A stretch of 64,000 bases of DNA from Brevibacillus_H ginsengisoli (GTDB lineage: Bacteria; Bacillota; Bacilli; Brevibacillales; Brevibacillaceae): contig NZ_JBNJQR010000002.1 in assembly GCF_050113715.1 (NCBI RefSeq), forward strand, positions 372,001-436,000, written 5' to 3'. Below are positions 34,199 through 43,625 of this stretch, one piece after another. Below the pieces are notes generated by a model. The model had not been told where the DNA came from and did no database searches. It saw only the letters and a program-made list of their open reading frames with translations. Within the stretch, counting starts at the first letter, position 1; every line of letters starts with the position of its first letter. A program made the translations under genes and the position numbers.

Positions 34199-35548
34199 CT
34201 AACCAACAATTTGAATATCCGATTCTACCTTTATCGCTTGGTTTCTTTGTCCGTATTTCTCTTGAACAAACATAATCGCTAAGGCACAAATAATACAAGG
34301 TACAGCAAATGATAAGAAATTGTACTGAATTGGTAGACTTTTGCTTAATAAGAAACCACCTATAGCTGGACCTAAAATTCCTCCGATTCGCCCGATACCT
34401 AATGCCCATCCAATACCGGTGGATCTGATCTCAGTTGGATAAAACTGAGAAACATAACTATTTGCAATGATTTGTGTTCCTGTCGTTGTTCCCCCTGCAA
34501 TAGCGATCAGTATATAAAGTAAAATCATGTTTGGCTTGAAGCTTAAAAGAGTTAACGATGTGAAAGCAATTAAAAAGAAGGTAATGAGCACTTTTCTAGC
34601 GCCAAATTGATCCGCTAACTTTCCGCCACAAATGGCTCCGATAACCGCTCCTATATTAAGTGTTAATAAGAAAGTTAAACTTGATCCTAGTGGATATCCA
34701 GCTGTCTGCATAATTTTGGGCAGCCAGGTACTTAACCCATACATAACAAGTAAGCACAAGAAGAAAGACACCCAAAACATCATCGTGCTTAAAGATCTTC
34801 TCTCTTTAAAAAGATACTTTACCGGAAATCCTTTAGTTTCATCTTGAGTGTTTAAAACAAATTCAACTCGATCATCCTGAATTTTATTTAATGAAAGCTT
34901 ATTCAGAATTTGTTTAACTTTATGCTTTTCATTTTTAAGCATGTAGAATTGAATAGAATCGGGAAGTACCTTATACAGTACTGGTAAAATAAACAAGGGA
35001 AGTATAGATAACCATACAACAGCCCTCCAGCCGTAGTGAGGGAGTAATGCCAAAGCTCCTAACGAGGCGACTACTCCGCCTAAGGCATGTCCACTAAACA
35101 TAACGGAAATGAGAGTACTTCTAATTTTTTTAGGTGAATACTCGGTGATTAACGCGATCAAATTGGGCATTACTCCTCCTAGTCCTAATCCCGCAATGAA
35201 TCTCTGAAGGATAAAAGAGCTAATTCCACTCGCAAATCCAGAGGAAAATGTAAAGATGGAGAAGATCATTGTACAAGTTAAAATAACGTTTTTTCTCCCG
35301 AATTTATCAGCTACAGGTCCAAAGAGTAATGCACCCAGCATCATTCCAAATAGAGCCGAACTACTGATCGTTCCTGCTTCTACTGGGCTGATATGCCACT
35401 CTTTCATTAATGCCGGCAATATTGCTCCTATCATAAACATGTCGTATCCATCACAAACGATTACAAAAATACAGCAAATTAACAAAACGAGGTGAAAGCG
35501 GTTAAACTTGGAGTTATCAATCATTTCATTGACATTTATCGACTGCAT
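34199..35548 (-). CDS. MFS transporter, aromatic acid:H+ symporter (AAHS) type
   Basis: A 449-aa transporter with twelve predicted helices. The AAHS signature DGYDMFMIGAILPAL in helix 1 and the loop-2 motif GPVADKFGRKN identify the aromatic-acid/H+ symporter family (PcaK, BenK, MhbT, GenK). In this operon it probably imports gentisate, 3-hydroxybenzoate or a related acid. It is 213 bp after the gentisate dioxygenase gene, a gap that holds a strong inverted repeat, so it may be read through from the operon or have its own promoter. Confidence 0.88.
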   Translation of the reverse strand: MQSINVNEMIDNSKFNRFHLVLLICCIFVIVCDGYDMFMIGAILPALMKEWHISPVEAGTISSSALFGMMLGALLFGPVADKFGRKNVILTCTMIFSIFTFSSGFASGISSFILQRFIAGLGLGGVMPNLIALITEYSPKKIRSTLISVMFSGHALGGVVASLGALALLPHYGWRAVVWLSILPLFILPVLYKVLPDSIQFYMLKNEKHKVKQILNKLSLNKIQDDRVEFVLNTQDETKGFPVKYLFKERRSLSTMMFWVSFFLCLLVMYGLSTWLPKIMQTAGYPLGSSLTFLLTLNIGAVIGAICGGKLADQFGARKVLITFFLIAFTSLTLLSFKPNMILLYILIAIAGGTTTGTQIIANSYVSQFYPTEIRSTGIGWALGIGRIGGILGPAIGGFLLSKSLPIQYNFLSFAVPCIICALAIMFVQEKYGQRNQAIKVESDIQIVG

Positions 35549-35712
35549 TTCTCAACCTACCCTCTTATCGATTAGTATGAATTCAAGCGTTCTCCCACTA
35601 GCCCCCAAAAATATGTTTGGCGGCTAGAATTGCTGTGAATCTATGATGAGCGACTGTAATAGGAGAATAGGAATTTTAAAATATAGAACATTATGATAAT
35701 TCAAGATGATTT

Positions 35713-35749
35713 ATGATATCTAGCCTAGATGAGAAATGCTAGATATCAT
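35713..35749. repeat. perfect inverted repeat between dioxygenase and transporter genes
   Basis: ATGATATCTAGC and GCTAGATATCAT form a perfect 12-bp stem around a 13-base loop, 13 bp after the dioxygenase stop. There is no T run after it, so it is a weak terminator candidate or an mRNA-stabilising or processing hairpin that could lower expression of the downstream transporter. Confidence 0.6.
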
Positions 35750-35761
35750 GTGTCATGGAAT

Positions 35762-36883
35762 CTAAATGTGAGTGAGACTCAGGGGTTGGAATACCTCTTT
35801 GATTTCTTGATGTCCATTGTTCACATCTAAGTTTTCTTCACGCTCAATATTAAATTGTTCCATAATAGGCAAATCACTTACGGAGAACAAATAGGATTCT
35901 TCAGAAGCGACGTGTTCGTGCCATGCCCAGTTAGGAACTATGAAGATATCGCCTTTAGACCAATCAAAGCGAACTCCATTGATAACAGAGTAACCCGAAC
36001 CCTTAAATACTTGGTAAATGGTTGAATGCGTGTGCCGATGAGCCTTGGAATGATATCCTGCTGGTAGTTTTTGCATCCATGCTGCAATCGTAGGATTCGC
36101 CGTCTTCCCGCTTGAAGGATTAATAAATTCTACAGCATAGCCGTCATATAAATCGATCTCAAATCTACTTAATCCTTCTAGTGCTGCAAGTGTTTTCTCC
36201 CACTTATAGGATCCAAGTGGAGCAATCTGTGATGTACGATCAGAAATTGGCCGAACCATTCCACCCTCATAGCGCTGCGCAGAGTAATTATCCGGAACGT
36301 TTGGTTGTTCAATTTGTTCAGGATGTGATTCAAAAAACGTTCCTGCAAGCGCATACATAGTCGGGATGTCTAAACAATCCAACCAGATCATTGGTTGAGA
36401 TCCTAAATGTTCATGCCCATGCCAAAGTCCACCTGGTGTGATAAGGTAATCTCCTTCTTCCATAAAAATGCGTTGTCCTTGAACAATCGTATAAGCACCT
36501 TCGCCCTCAATAACGAATCGTAAAGCGTTTTGAGTGTGACGATGAGATGGGGCTATTTCGCCTGGCAGGATTAATTGAACGGCAGCATATAAGGTATTGG
36601 TTGTAGAAGCCCATCCCCATGGTTTTCGATCTTTTAGGCCAGGATTTTGAAGATAAATTGCTCGTCTTTCTCCACCACGTTCGGGTGTAAAGATCTCAGT
36701 AGCTTCCATCAGCTTAGCGTATAATATTTCCCACTTCCATAGATATGGAATCGCATCAGGAGTTGGCTGTTTGTGCATTAAGTCAGGAATTGCATTCCAT
36801 AAAGGTCCTAAATGATAGTGTTCAATCTCTTGGTTGAACGCTTTTACCGTATCACTTTCCATGAAGCTATTTTTCTCAGCCAT
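35762..36883 (-). CDS. gentisate 1,2-dioxygenase
   Basis: A bicupin of about 373 aa (start ATG-GCT at 36883 with GAAGGG nine bases upstream; two further ATGs at 36892 and 36889 are in frame). The first cupin holds the iron ligands in SHRHTQNALRFV and the following WHGHEH; the second cupin has HRHTHSTIYQVFKG and a late WAWHEH. This is the standard layout of gentisate dioxygenases, which cut gentisate between C1 and C2 to maleylpyruvate. The next genes in the transcript order would handle maleylpyruvate and fumarylpyruvate. 1-Hydroxy-2-naphthoate and salicylate dioxygenases share the fold, but the context supports gentisate. Confidence 0.92.
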   Translation of the reverse strand: MAEKNSFMESDTVKAFNQEIEHYHLGPLWNAIPDLMHKQPTPDAIPYLWKWEILYAKLMEATEIFTPERGGERRAIYLQNPGLKDRKPWGWASTTNTLYAAVQLILPGEIAPSHRHTQNALRFVIEGEGAYTIVQGQRIFMEEGDYLITPGGLWHGHEHLGSQPMIWLDCLDIPTMYALAGTFFESHPEQIEQPNVPDNYSAQRYEGGMVRPISDRTSQIAPLGSYKWEKTLAALEGLSRFEIDLYDGYAVEFINPSSGKTANPTIAAWMQKLPAGYHSKAHRHTHSTIYQVFKGSGYSVINGVRFDWSKGDIFIVPNWAWHEHVASEESYLFSVSDLPIMEQFNIEREENLDVNNGHQEIKEVFQPLSLTHI

Positions 36884-36910
36884 CGTCATCATCCCTTCAA
36901 CGTAAATAAT

Positions 36911-37384
36911 TTACACAGTTTGCTTCATGTTTCGTTTAATTTGTTCTAAGTGTTTCTGCATATGTTCCACTAAGAGATGGTCCACGATAAAACGAAGCGG
37001 TTTGGTTCCAAATCTAGGATTTCGACTTGGTGATTCTATCAGTAATTGCCTATCCGTTAATCCTTCTAACACTTCTACAACGATATTTTTATTGCTCTCA
37101 ATTTGAAAGAGAATATCCTCGATCTTTCTTTGATTTGCAACGTCTACAGCTCTTAGTCTTTCTTCATCAGCTAATCCTCTTCCCCATTCGGCCCCTGGTT
37201 TTTTTACCAATTGCTCGATTTCTCTTAACCAATAAGGAATAGCTTCTTCAATATGACACAATACTTCCTTGATCGACCAAGCATCCATAGATGGTTTACG
37301 ATTAAGCGTTTCGGAATCCATCCCTTTTACGAGAGCTGCGATTTGATCGGTTGTGGTATTTATGGATTCTATTGCTTTTTGCAC
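36911..37384 (-). CDS. DinB-family protein, putative thiol-dependent maleylpyruvate isomerase
   Basis: A 157-aa four-helix-bundle protein of the DinB/YfiT superfamily. I use the GTG at 37384, which has GGAGG eight bases upstream; a TTG at 37399 lies inside that site. Metal-ligand histidines are visible in EVLCHIEEA and in the late DHLLVEHMQKH stretch. It lies between the fumarylpyruvate hydrolase and gentisate dioxygenase genes, and no glutathione-type (zeta GST) isomerase is in the cluster. Actinobacterial maleylpyruvate isomerase is a mycothiol-dependent DinB-fold enzyme, and Bacillales use bacillithiol, so a bacillithiol-dependent isomerase is the natural reading. This is inference from context and fold. 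Confidence 0.78.
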   Translation of the reverse strand: MQKAIESINTTTDQIAALVKGMDSETLNRKPSMDAWSIKEVLCHIEEAIPYWLREIEQLVKKPGAEWGRGLADEERLRAVDVANQRKIEDILFQIESNKNIVVEVLEGLTDRQLLIESPSRNPRFGTKPLRFIVDHLLVEHMQKHLEQIKRNMKQTV

Positions 37385-37400
37385 GAGGGTGACCTCCAAA

Positions 37401-38336
37401 CTATTGGAATTTTTTTACTTTATTTTCTAATACGCCAACTCCATCAATGGAAATACGAACCACATCCCCATCCTTTAAAAACACTTGTGGATCTCGGGCG
37501 ACCCCAACCCCACCCGGTGTGCCGGTTAAAATAACGTCCCCTGGCTCCAGGGTCATTAAATTGGATAAGAATTCAACAAGGTATGGAACAGTAAATACCA
37601 GATTACTTGTATTGGTATGTTGTCGCTGTTCATCATTCACTGTAAGAACTACTTCTAATCCCGATGGATCCGAGAGTTCATCTGTCGTCACAAGCCAAGG
37701 ACCCATTGGAGCACTGCCCTCGACAGTCTTTCCTTGAAGCCATTCAATTGTCCTGCGCTGAATATCACGATAAGTCACGTCATTTGCGATGGTATACCCG
37801 GCAACATATTCTAATGCTTCTTCCTTTGAAACATTTCGAGCGCGTTTTCCTATTACAAAAGCAAATTCAGCTTCATAATCGAGTTGTTCAGAAACTGGGA
37901 AAAACGGAATATCATCTTGCGGACCTATTATGGTATTAGCAAACTTGGCAAAGATAACCGGATAAGGGGGGATTTCTCGTCCCATTTCTAAAATATGTTC
38001 ACGGTAGTTATGACCAACACAAATCATCTTCCCAGGATTTAGAACGGGAGCTTCAACTTTTACCTCGGATAATTCATAGACGACCTTGTATTGGTTACAC
38101 GTTGGGTTACTTTTAACATAATCAATAGCCGATTTGGCTAATTCGATACTCTCTTTTCCACCCTGTAAAAAGTCGACCATATTTGAAGGGATATAAGCGT
38201 CTGCTATTTGTTTAGAACGTAGCTTTCCTTGCCCTTCCAAAAGGAATTGATACGCATAGTTAAGATCATAAATCACCTGATCCTCCTGACTACCAATTCG
38301 TACATTCCCTTGATATGAATAACTAACTAATTTCAA
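37401..38336 (-). CDS. fumarylpyruvate hydrolase (FAH family)
   Basis: A protein of about 311 aa from the TTG at 38336 with GAGGTGAGAGG upstream (a GTG at 38345 overlaps that site). The C-terminal two thirds form the fumarylacetoacetase catalytic domain: ICVGHNYREH, FAKFANTIIGP, EAEFAFVIGK with the metal-binding Glu pair, GYTIANDVTYRDIQ and GDVILTGTPGGVG. Family members hydrolyse acylpyruvates; with gentisate dioxygenase and an isomerase in the operon it would release fumarate and pyruvate. First gene of the operon, divergent from the IclR regulator. Homoprotocatechuate-pathway isomerases share the fold, so the context carries the call. Confidence 0.9.
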   Translation of the reverse strand: MKLVSYSYQGNVRIGSQEDQVIYDLNYAYQFLLEGQGKLRSKQIADAYIPSNMVDFLQGGKESIELAKSAIDYVKSNPTCNQYKVVYELSEVKVEAPVLNPGKMICVGHNYREHILEMGREIPPYPVIFAKFANTIIGPQDDIPFFPVSEQLDYEAEFAFVIGKRARNVSKEEALEYVAGYTIANDVTYRDIQRRTIEWLQGKTVEGSAPMGPWLVTTDELSDPSGLEVVLTVNDEQRQHTNTSNLVFTVPYLVEFLSNLMTLEPGDVILTGTPGGVGVARDPQVFLKDGDVVRISIDGVGVLENKVKKFQ

Positions 38337-38458
38337 CCCTCTCACCTCATTATCGAATTAGTGAACTTTGTTCTCTAAATTAATAATATTGTGACGGTGT
38401 TTATTTTGTCAATAATTTGTAACTTATTATTTTAAATTATTAGTCGTATTAAAATATT

Positions 38459-38482
38459 TTGAAATTGTACACACAATTTCAA
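38459..38482. promoter_or_regulatory. 24-bp palindrome in the gentisate/IclR divergent promoter (candidate operator)
   Basis: TTGAAATTGT and ACAATTTCAA are perfect reverse complements with a four-base ACAC spacer, in the middle of the 318-bp region between the hydrolase and IclR genes. A looser pair, CTTGAGATTT near 38487 and AAATCTCAAG near 38582, may be a second site. The size and position fit an IclR-family operator controlling both directions. No gene was seen in the region. Confidence 0.6.
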
Positions 38483-38654
38483 TTGCAAGCTTGAGATTTA
38501 TGTGGCTGATATGATACCTTGTTTTGAGCAGACATTTAGTTCTGTCTAACTACCGCTTTACTCATTATTATGAAATTGGAAATCTCAAGTCTGTACTTAA
38601 ATGAAATAAAATAATTTCGTGATAAATTAATTGTGGATAAGAGGAGTTGCTGCT

Positions 38655-39413
38655 GTGGACGATTTAAAAAAAGGAAGTACTATACAATCTCTACAAGTTG
38701 GGATGCATGTATTGGACATCATTCACCAAAATAAGGAGCCTATGTCTTTTGTAGATATTTGTGAAAAAACAAATATCACGAAAAGTAATTTATACAAATA
38801 TTTAAATACATTTACTCAGCTAGGAATTCTCTATCGCCACAAAAAAGATGGAACCTACATTTTAGGTAGCAAATTGATTGAATATGGTATGGGTGCAGCA
38901 AATCATGAAAATGTCGTCGAAAGAGTCACACCCTATCTCCATGAAATTCATCAGGAATTAAATGAGACTACCCTACTAACCATTTGGACTCTACATGGAC
39001 CAATGGTTGTAAATATGATCAATAAGACACAGGGTTTTAATATAGGAGTTCAAATTGGATCCACTTTGCCTATCCTTTCGGCTGTAGGAAAGATTTTTGC
39101 TGCTTCTGCCGAGCCAAGTATCGAAGAGTGGAAGAAAAGTTCTTGCAAAGAGTGGTCTGAACAGGAATTGTTAACCTTACAAAACGAGTTAGAGTTTGTC
39201 CGAACAAATCATATAAGTTTTGCTAATGAACCATTAGTCCCTTCAATATCATCAGTTGCGATACCAGTCAAAAATTTTAAAAAATCGGTCCTTGGTGCTA
39301 TAGCGATCGTTGGCTTTTCTTCAAACATTGTAAGCGAAATCAATCACCCCATGAGTCAGTATTTATTAAAGATCGGAGAAGAGATATCTAGCGGATTTGG
39401 TTATCAAAGATAA
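38655..39413 (+). CDS. IclR-family transcriptional regulator
   Basis: A 252-aa regulator starting at GTG 38655 with AGAGGAG eight bases upstream; the frame opens earlier at 38631 without a better start. Residues about 8-70 form the IclR winged helix (FVDICEKTNITKSNLYKYL), and the rest is the GAF-like effector domain with the usual IPVKNFKKSVLGAIAIVG region. It is divergent from the gentisate operon and shares a palindromic promoter region with it. IclR proteins of aromatic pathways often activate on binding the substrate, so gentisate or 3-hydroxybenzoate is a likely ligand. Confidence 0.9.
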   Translation: MDDLKKGSTIQSLQVGMHVLDIIHQNKEPMSFVDICEKTNITKSNLYKYLNTFTQLGILYRHKKDGTYILGSKLIEYGMGAANHENVVERVTPYLHEIHQELNETTLLTIWTLHGPMVVNMINKTQGFNIGVQIGSTLPILSAVGKIFAASAEPSIEEWKKSSCKEWSEQELLTLQNELEFVRTNHISFANEPLVPSISSVAIPVKNFKKSVLGAIAIVGFSSNIVSEINHPMSQYLLKIGEEISSGFGYQR

Positions 39414-39474
39414 TTACCTCAACCCACCTCATTGGCTATTCAAAACTTGGTGGTCTTAAATTGTATACGAAAAA

Positions 39475-39515
39475 CAAAAAAAGTTCCGATAACAGCGATT
39501 ATCGGAACTTTTTTT
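39475..39515 (+). terminator. rho-independent terminator after the IclR gene
   Basis: AAAAAGTTCCGATAA and TTATCGGAACTTTTT pair perfectly around a six-base CAGCGA loop, followed by a T run. The flanking A run makes it potentially active in both directions. Confidence 0.92.
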
Positions 39516-39679
39516 GTCTAATTAAATATATAAACTGCATAATTTTTACTCCAAACTTGAAATAACTATGTTGAGTGCTGTGTATGTAAATTGTCTATTT
39601 ATTGTATTAACTCAAGAACTTCTTGATTAATTTCACAAATTATGTTCTCTTTTAATAGTAGTTTATCGTTCAAGTAACG

Positions 39680-41494
39680 ATGATCTGTAGTGGGAGTATA
39701 GTTCGACTCATTTCATTCATCAAAGAAGGGGCTTTTTTCGTGTTTTTTTATACAATCATCTCTACTCTAATTAAATTTGTTTTGTTCGAATGTTTCATGC
39801 TTAATTCATCCAACAGCTCATCTCAATGGATTCACTCCATTTTGATGATTCAGGATCGTTTGTATCTTTATGTTGCCTTTATTATCTTTTTCCTATCTGG
39901 TATTTGCTTGCTTCACAGTAAACATCGCAACTTGCTTTTAGTTGGAGCAAATGCTTTTCTTTCCCTTGTACTTATTGTTGATTTGAGCTATGCCCGCATG
40001 TTTCTCACAATGCCCTCGATTCACTCGCTCTTGCATGCGGAAAATGTTAAGGAGTTAGTAGAGAGTGTCGTCAACTTCACTCAATGGAGTGATCTGGTAT
40101 TTATCGTGGATTTGCTTGTTATCGCTATATTCAATAAGAGATTAAAACCTTACTATTCTAGATTTCAACTTTCGCGACTTCCGATTTCCGTCATGTTCCT
40201 TTTATCTTTACTTGTAATATTATACATTCCTGTTACTACAACCTTTTTTGGGCAAAAAGATGAAAAGTCCCTATTCAAGATGATGGATTCTACGATTACT
40301 AGTTATAACTTGTCTCCGTTAGGCTACCATCTTTTGGACAGCTATCTCTTTTTTAAAGAAGGATTTCCTCAGCCATTGACCCAGACACAACAAAACCAAA
40401 TCGGCTCATGGTTTATTGATAAAGAGGAACCTCTCCCAAACAACCAATATCAGGGCTTGTTTAAAGGGAAAAATTTAATTGTGATTCAGGTAGAGAGTCT
40501 TGAGCGGTTTGTACTGCAACGTACGATTGACGGCCAAGAAATCACACCCACGCTGAATAAAATGGTGAAGAATGGTCTTTATTTTTCTAATATTTACGAA
40601 CAGGTGAATCAAGGAACTACCTCCGATGCCGAGTTTATGACGAACACTTCGATCTACCCGCTTCGTCAAGGGAGCACGTTCTTTAATGATCCTAACAACG
40701 TGTATCATTCTCTACCTGTTTTGTTAAAGCAAAACGAGTACTCAACCGTTGCTCTTCATTCCGATAAAGCTTCTTACTGGAACTGGGCGCAAGCCTTACG
40801 CTCAATCGGATTCGAGAAAACGGTTGATAGCAGTCATTTCGTACATGATGGAAATATTGGGATGGGGTTATCTGACGGTTCGTTTTTAAGACAAGCTGTC
40901 CCAGTACTGAATAGCATGAAACCGCCTTTTTATTCGTTTATCGTTACGTTGTCCAGTCACTTTCCTTACAACCTTCCAGATACCTATCGCGATTTAAAAC
41001 TGGAAAAAAGTCTGGATCGCTCAGTCGCGGGTGGTTATATCCAAAGCGTTCATTATGTAGATAAGCAAATTGGCCAATTTCTAAATGAGTTGGACCGTAA
41101 AGGGATCTTGCAGAATAGTGTAGTCGTTGTGTATGGGGACCATGAAGGGGTTCACAAGTATTTTCGTAAAGAGATGAGTAGTTACCCTGAGTTTGCTAAC
41201 GGTAAACGCGTCCCGTTGATCATCTATCATACAGGAATGGAGCCGAAACAGATTGATACCGTTGGAGGGCAAATTGATATTTTCCCAACACTGGCTTATC
41301 TGATGGGAGTTCCAGAGGAAAAGTACAAAGAAAGCGCAATTGGTCGAAACCTATTGAAAACAAGCAAAAGCTTTGCTGTGCTGTCCGATGAAACCTATGT
41401 GGGGACAAAAGTGACAGAGAGCGAAAAGCGTCATAGACAGCAGGGACTTTCCATTGCGGATCAAATGATCAGAAGTGATTACTTTCGGAACTAA
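39680..41494 (+). CDS. LTA synthase-family sulfatase-like membrane protein
   Basis: A 604-aa protein with about five N-terminal membrane helices (residues 10-190) and a large extracellular sulfatase-fold domain. Motifs fit the lipoteichoic acid synthase family: VIQVESLE with a metal-binding Glu, NQGTTSDAEF with the catalytic Thr, SSHFPY, and VYGDHEG with metal-binding Asp and His. LtaS-type enzymes add glycerol phosphate from phosphatidylglycerol to a membrane anchor; paralogues make primers or act in sporulation. No ribosome site is clear before the ATG at 39680, so the true start may be slightly downstream. It stands alone between terminators. Confidence 0.88.
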   Translation: MICSGSIVRLISFIKEGAFFVFFYTIISTLIKFVLFECFMLNSSNSSSQWIHSILMIQDRLYLYVAFIIFFLSGICLLHSKHRNLLLVGANAFLSLVLIVDLSYARMFLTMPSIHSLLHAENVKELVESVVNFTQWSDLVFIVDLLVIAIFNKRLKPYYSRFQLSRLPISVMFLLSLLVILYIPVTTTFFGQKDEKSLFKMMDSTITSYNLSPLGYHLLDSYLFFKEGFPQPLTQTQQNQIGSWFIDKEEPLPNNQYQGLFKGKNLIVIQVESLERFVLQRTIDGQEITPTLNKMVKNGLYFSNIYEQVNQGTTSDAEFMTNTSIYPLRQGSTFFNDPNNVYHSLPVLLKQNEYSTVALHSDKASYWNWAQALRSIGFEKTVDSSHFVHDGNIGMGLSDGSFLRQAVPVLNSMKPPFYSFIVTLSSHFPYNLPDTYRDLKLEKSLDRSVAGGYIQSVHYVDKQIGQFLNELDRKGILQNSVVVVYGDHEGVHKYFRKEMSSYPEFANGKRVPLIIYHTGMEPKQIDTVGGQIDIFPTLAYLMGVPEEKYKESAIGRNLLKTSKSFAVLSDETYVGTKVTESEKRHRQQGLSIADQMIRSDYFRN

Positions 41495-41497
41495 TAG

Positions 41498-41536
41498 GAA
41501 CTGCACCTCCATTTGTTGGTCATGTCTAACAATGGG
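41498..41536 (+). terminator. rho-independent terminator after the LTA synthase-like gene
   Basis: AACTGCACC and GGTGCAGTT form the core of a long stem continued by CCATTTGTT/AACAATGG with a small bulge, followed by TTTTCT on the plus strand. Confidence 0.85.
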
Positions 41537-41571
41537 GGTGCAGTTTTTCTATTTTCTATATCTACTCCCTC

Positions 41572-42378
41572 CTATAAATGTACAAGGAAGCGTTGTTTTT
41601 GCCGAAAACACGCCCATTCTGAAAAGCCAATTTCTCTTAAGCGTTTTCTGACCAACTCAAATTCGTCACCCACTCGTTCTGGATCATGGGCATCTGAACC
41701 AAAAGTAACTTTCACTCCGTAATACAGTGCCCTTTCCAAAATTTCAACCGATGGATACCAACCACCGCTATCTTTAGTTTTTCCTGAGGTGTTTATTTCA
41801 ATGGCAATATCACTTTCCGCAATCACCCGTAGCGTTTGCTCAACGGCTTCTGTCTGGATTGACGAAAAAGCAGGATAAAACCCTTTCATTGCATCAATAT
41901 GTCCGAGAATCTGGAACATCCCGCTGCGGGCTGACTCCTGAATCAGGTTGTAATAGGTCTCTTTGGCTTGGATTTTTTGTTCGTTACTGAGATTGTCCCA
42001 ACGACCTTTTTTAAATATGCTAATGCCATCTGAAAAATGGACAGAACCAATAATATAATCAAATGGGTATTGATCGAAATGACGCCGATAATCTCCCACA
42101 TTTTCAGGAAAAAAATCGGATTCCACCCCAAGTAGCACTTCTATTTTCCCATGGTACTCCTCTTTCAGACGTAATACCTCGTCCACATACACTGGAAATT
42201 GGCTTTTTGCCATGGCGATCCCCGGAAATGCCTGGTCTTCGCTATAAGAAAAGTAAGGGGAGTGATCGGAAATGCCGATCATATCCAATCCATTTTTAAT
42301 AGCGGCTTCAATATAGTCCCGAATGTTGCCTCTAGCGTGTCCACAGCGTTCATGATGAGTATGAAAATCAAACTTCAT
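41572..42378 (-). CDS. hisJ: histidinol-phosphatase, PHP family
   Basis: A 268-aa PHP-domain phosphoesterase. The metal-binding set is complete: FHTHHERCGHA at the N-terminus, GISDHSPY, GVESDFFP, IGSVHF, LGHIDAMK, and a final GSDAHDPERVG. This series is that of Bacillus-type histidinol-phosphatase (HisJ/HisK), which removes phosphate from L-histidinol phosphate in histidine synthesis. Other histidine genes are not in the window, as is usual in Bacillales. GGAGGT ribosome site. It converges on the LTA synthase-like gene. Confidence 0.88.
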   Translation of the reverse strand: MKFDFHTHHERCGHARGNIRDYIEAAIKNGLDMIGISDHSPYFSYSEDQAFPGIAMAKSQFPVYVDEVLRLKEEYHGKIEVLLGVESDFFPENVGDYRRHFDQYPFDYIIGSVHFSDGISIFKKGRWDNLSNEQKIQAKETYYNLIQESARSGMFQILGHIDAMKGFYPAFSSIQTEAVEQTLRVIAESDIAIEINTSGKTKDSGGWYPSVEILERALYYGVKVTFGSDAHDPERVGDEFELVRKRLREIGFSEWACFRQKQRFLVHL

Positions 42379-42554
42379 AGGTACCTCCTATTTATCTTTA
42401 ACTCCTGTCTAAACGTCAAAGCTCCTCTTATACCCTATCATATTTTCCTAATTCCTGAGCAGCCATCCTTCTATCGTGTTCTATCACCGTACATCGAGCG
42501 ATAGACAAAAATCCCGTACACTCGATATTAGGTTTATGGAAAAAAATCATTCAC

Positions 42555-43454
42555 TCATTCCGCAGATTTGGCAGTCATGGCTGAGGAGCTGAATTCAGTC
42601 ATATAGATTCCAGTGAGCAAGAGCAAAACGCCAAACAGAATGCTGACGGTCACTGGCTCTCCCCAGATAAGCCAGGAGAAACCGAATGCGAACACTGATT
42701 CTAGTGAAAGGATCAGACTCACGCGTATCGGGGTTGTGTAAAGCTGCGCCTGCATCTGAACCATGTAAGCGAGCAGGGTACCGAGGATTAATTCAAACAG
42801 ATAAGCAAACCAGCCGTAGCCTGATAAAGGTGTCGGTGCCGGCTCAACAAACAGGGCGATGATTAAATCGATCCCCCCTACTGTCGCAAGCTGCACCATG
42901 GTGAAAAGCATCGGGTCCAAATCCAGTTCTTTCTCATATGTACGATCAACATACACCGTATGGATGGCAAAAAAGACCGCGCAGACGAGCACCAGCAAGT
43001 CCCCCGGGTTCACACCTTGCCAGCTGCCATCCCACGAAAAGAGGCTCAAACCAATAAAAGCGCTGATGCAACCGATGATGGGGCCCTTCTGAATCTGCGT
43101 GCGGGACCAAACAAAGTAGAGAAAAGGGACCATCACGACGGACGTGCTCGTAATGACACCCGCTTTACCGGGGGTGGTCATATCAATTCCGAATATTTGA
43201 GCCGTAAACGCGCTGCAAAGAAAAATACCGGCGATACTGCCAGTACGTAAGTAGATTCGACTTAGTTGTTTCAACTTTTTCCACTGCCATACTCCTATTA
43301 GGATTGCAGCCAGCAGAAAACGCGAACCGGTAAAGAATAAAGGGCTCATCTCCTCTAGCAAGTCTTTGGCCAGCACAAAGGTATATCCCCAACTAATGGC
43401 AATCCCTAGCAGAGAAAGGTCGGCAAAAAGCATTCTTTGTCGTGATCCAAACAC
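42555..43454 (-). CDS. EamA/DMT-family transporter
   Basis: A 299-aa protein with ten predicted helices in two EamA halves; the GISWGYTFV motif in helix 1 and the SLESVFAFGFSWLIWGE motif in helix 9 are typical. I take the GTG at 43454 as start (AAAGGA upstream); a TTG at 43472 is in frame but overlaps that site. The short gap 42379-42554 upstream of its partner holds no recognisable feature. The substrate is unknown; it is not a close paralogue of the EamA protein at 1191. Confidence 0.85.
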   Translation of the reverse strand: MFGSRQRMLFADLSLLGIAISWGYTFVLAKDLLEEMSPLFFTGSRFLLAAILIGVWQWKKLKQLSRIYLRTGSIAGIFLCSAFTAQIFGIDMTTPGKAGVITSTSVVMVPFLYFVWSRTQIQKGPIIGCISAFIGLSLFSWDGSWQGVNPGDLLVLVCAVFFAIHTVYVDRTYEKELDLDPMLFTMVQLATVGGIDLIIALFVEPAPTPLSGYGWFAYLFELILGTLLAYMVQMQAQLYTTPIRVSLILSLESVFAFGFSWLIWGEPVTVSILFGVLLLLTGIYMTEFSSSAMTAKSAE

Positions 43455-43625
43455 AATATCATGTCCTTTCAATCATTTACGCGAACCTTCATTTATTACA
43501 ATGACTAAAATGACTAACAAAATGATTTTATCAATTGTATTTGGTGCAATTCTGGTATGTCAATTAATAATTTTTCTAAATTTTGGATTTTCCTAACCTA
43601 AATTGGATTAAGATGTGTCGTTTAT

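Noticed and set aside
43501..43596. Possible 31-aa plus-strand membrane peptide (MTKMTNKMILS start)
   Set aside because: It has a hydrophobic stretch but no ribosome site before any of its ATG codons and no conserved context; not supportable.
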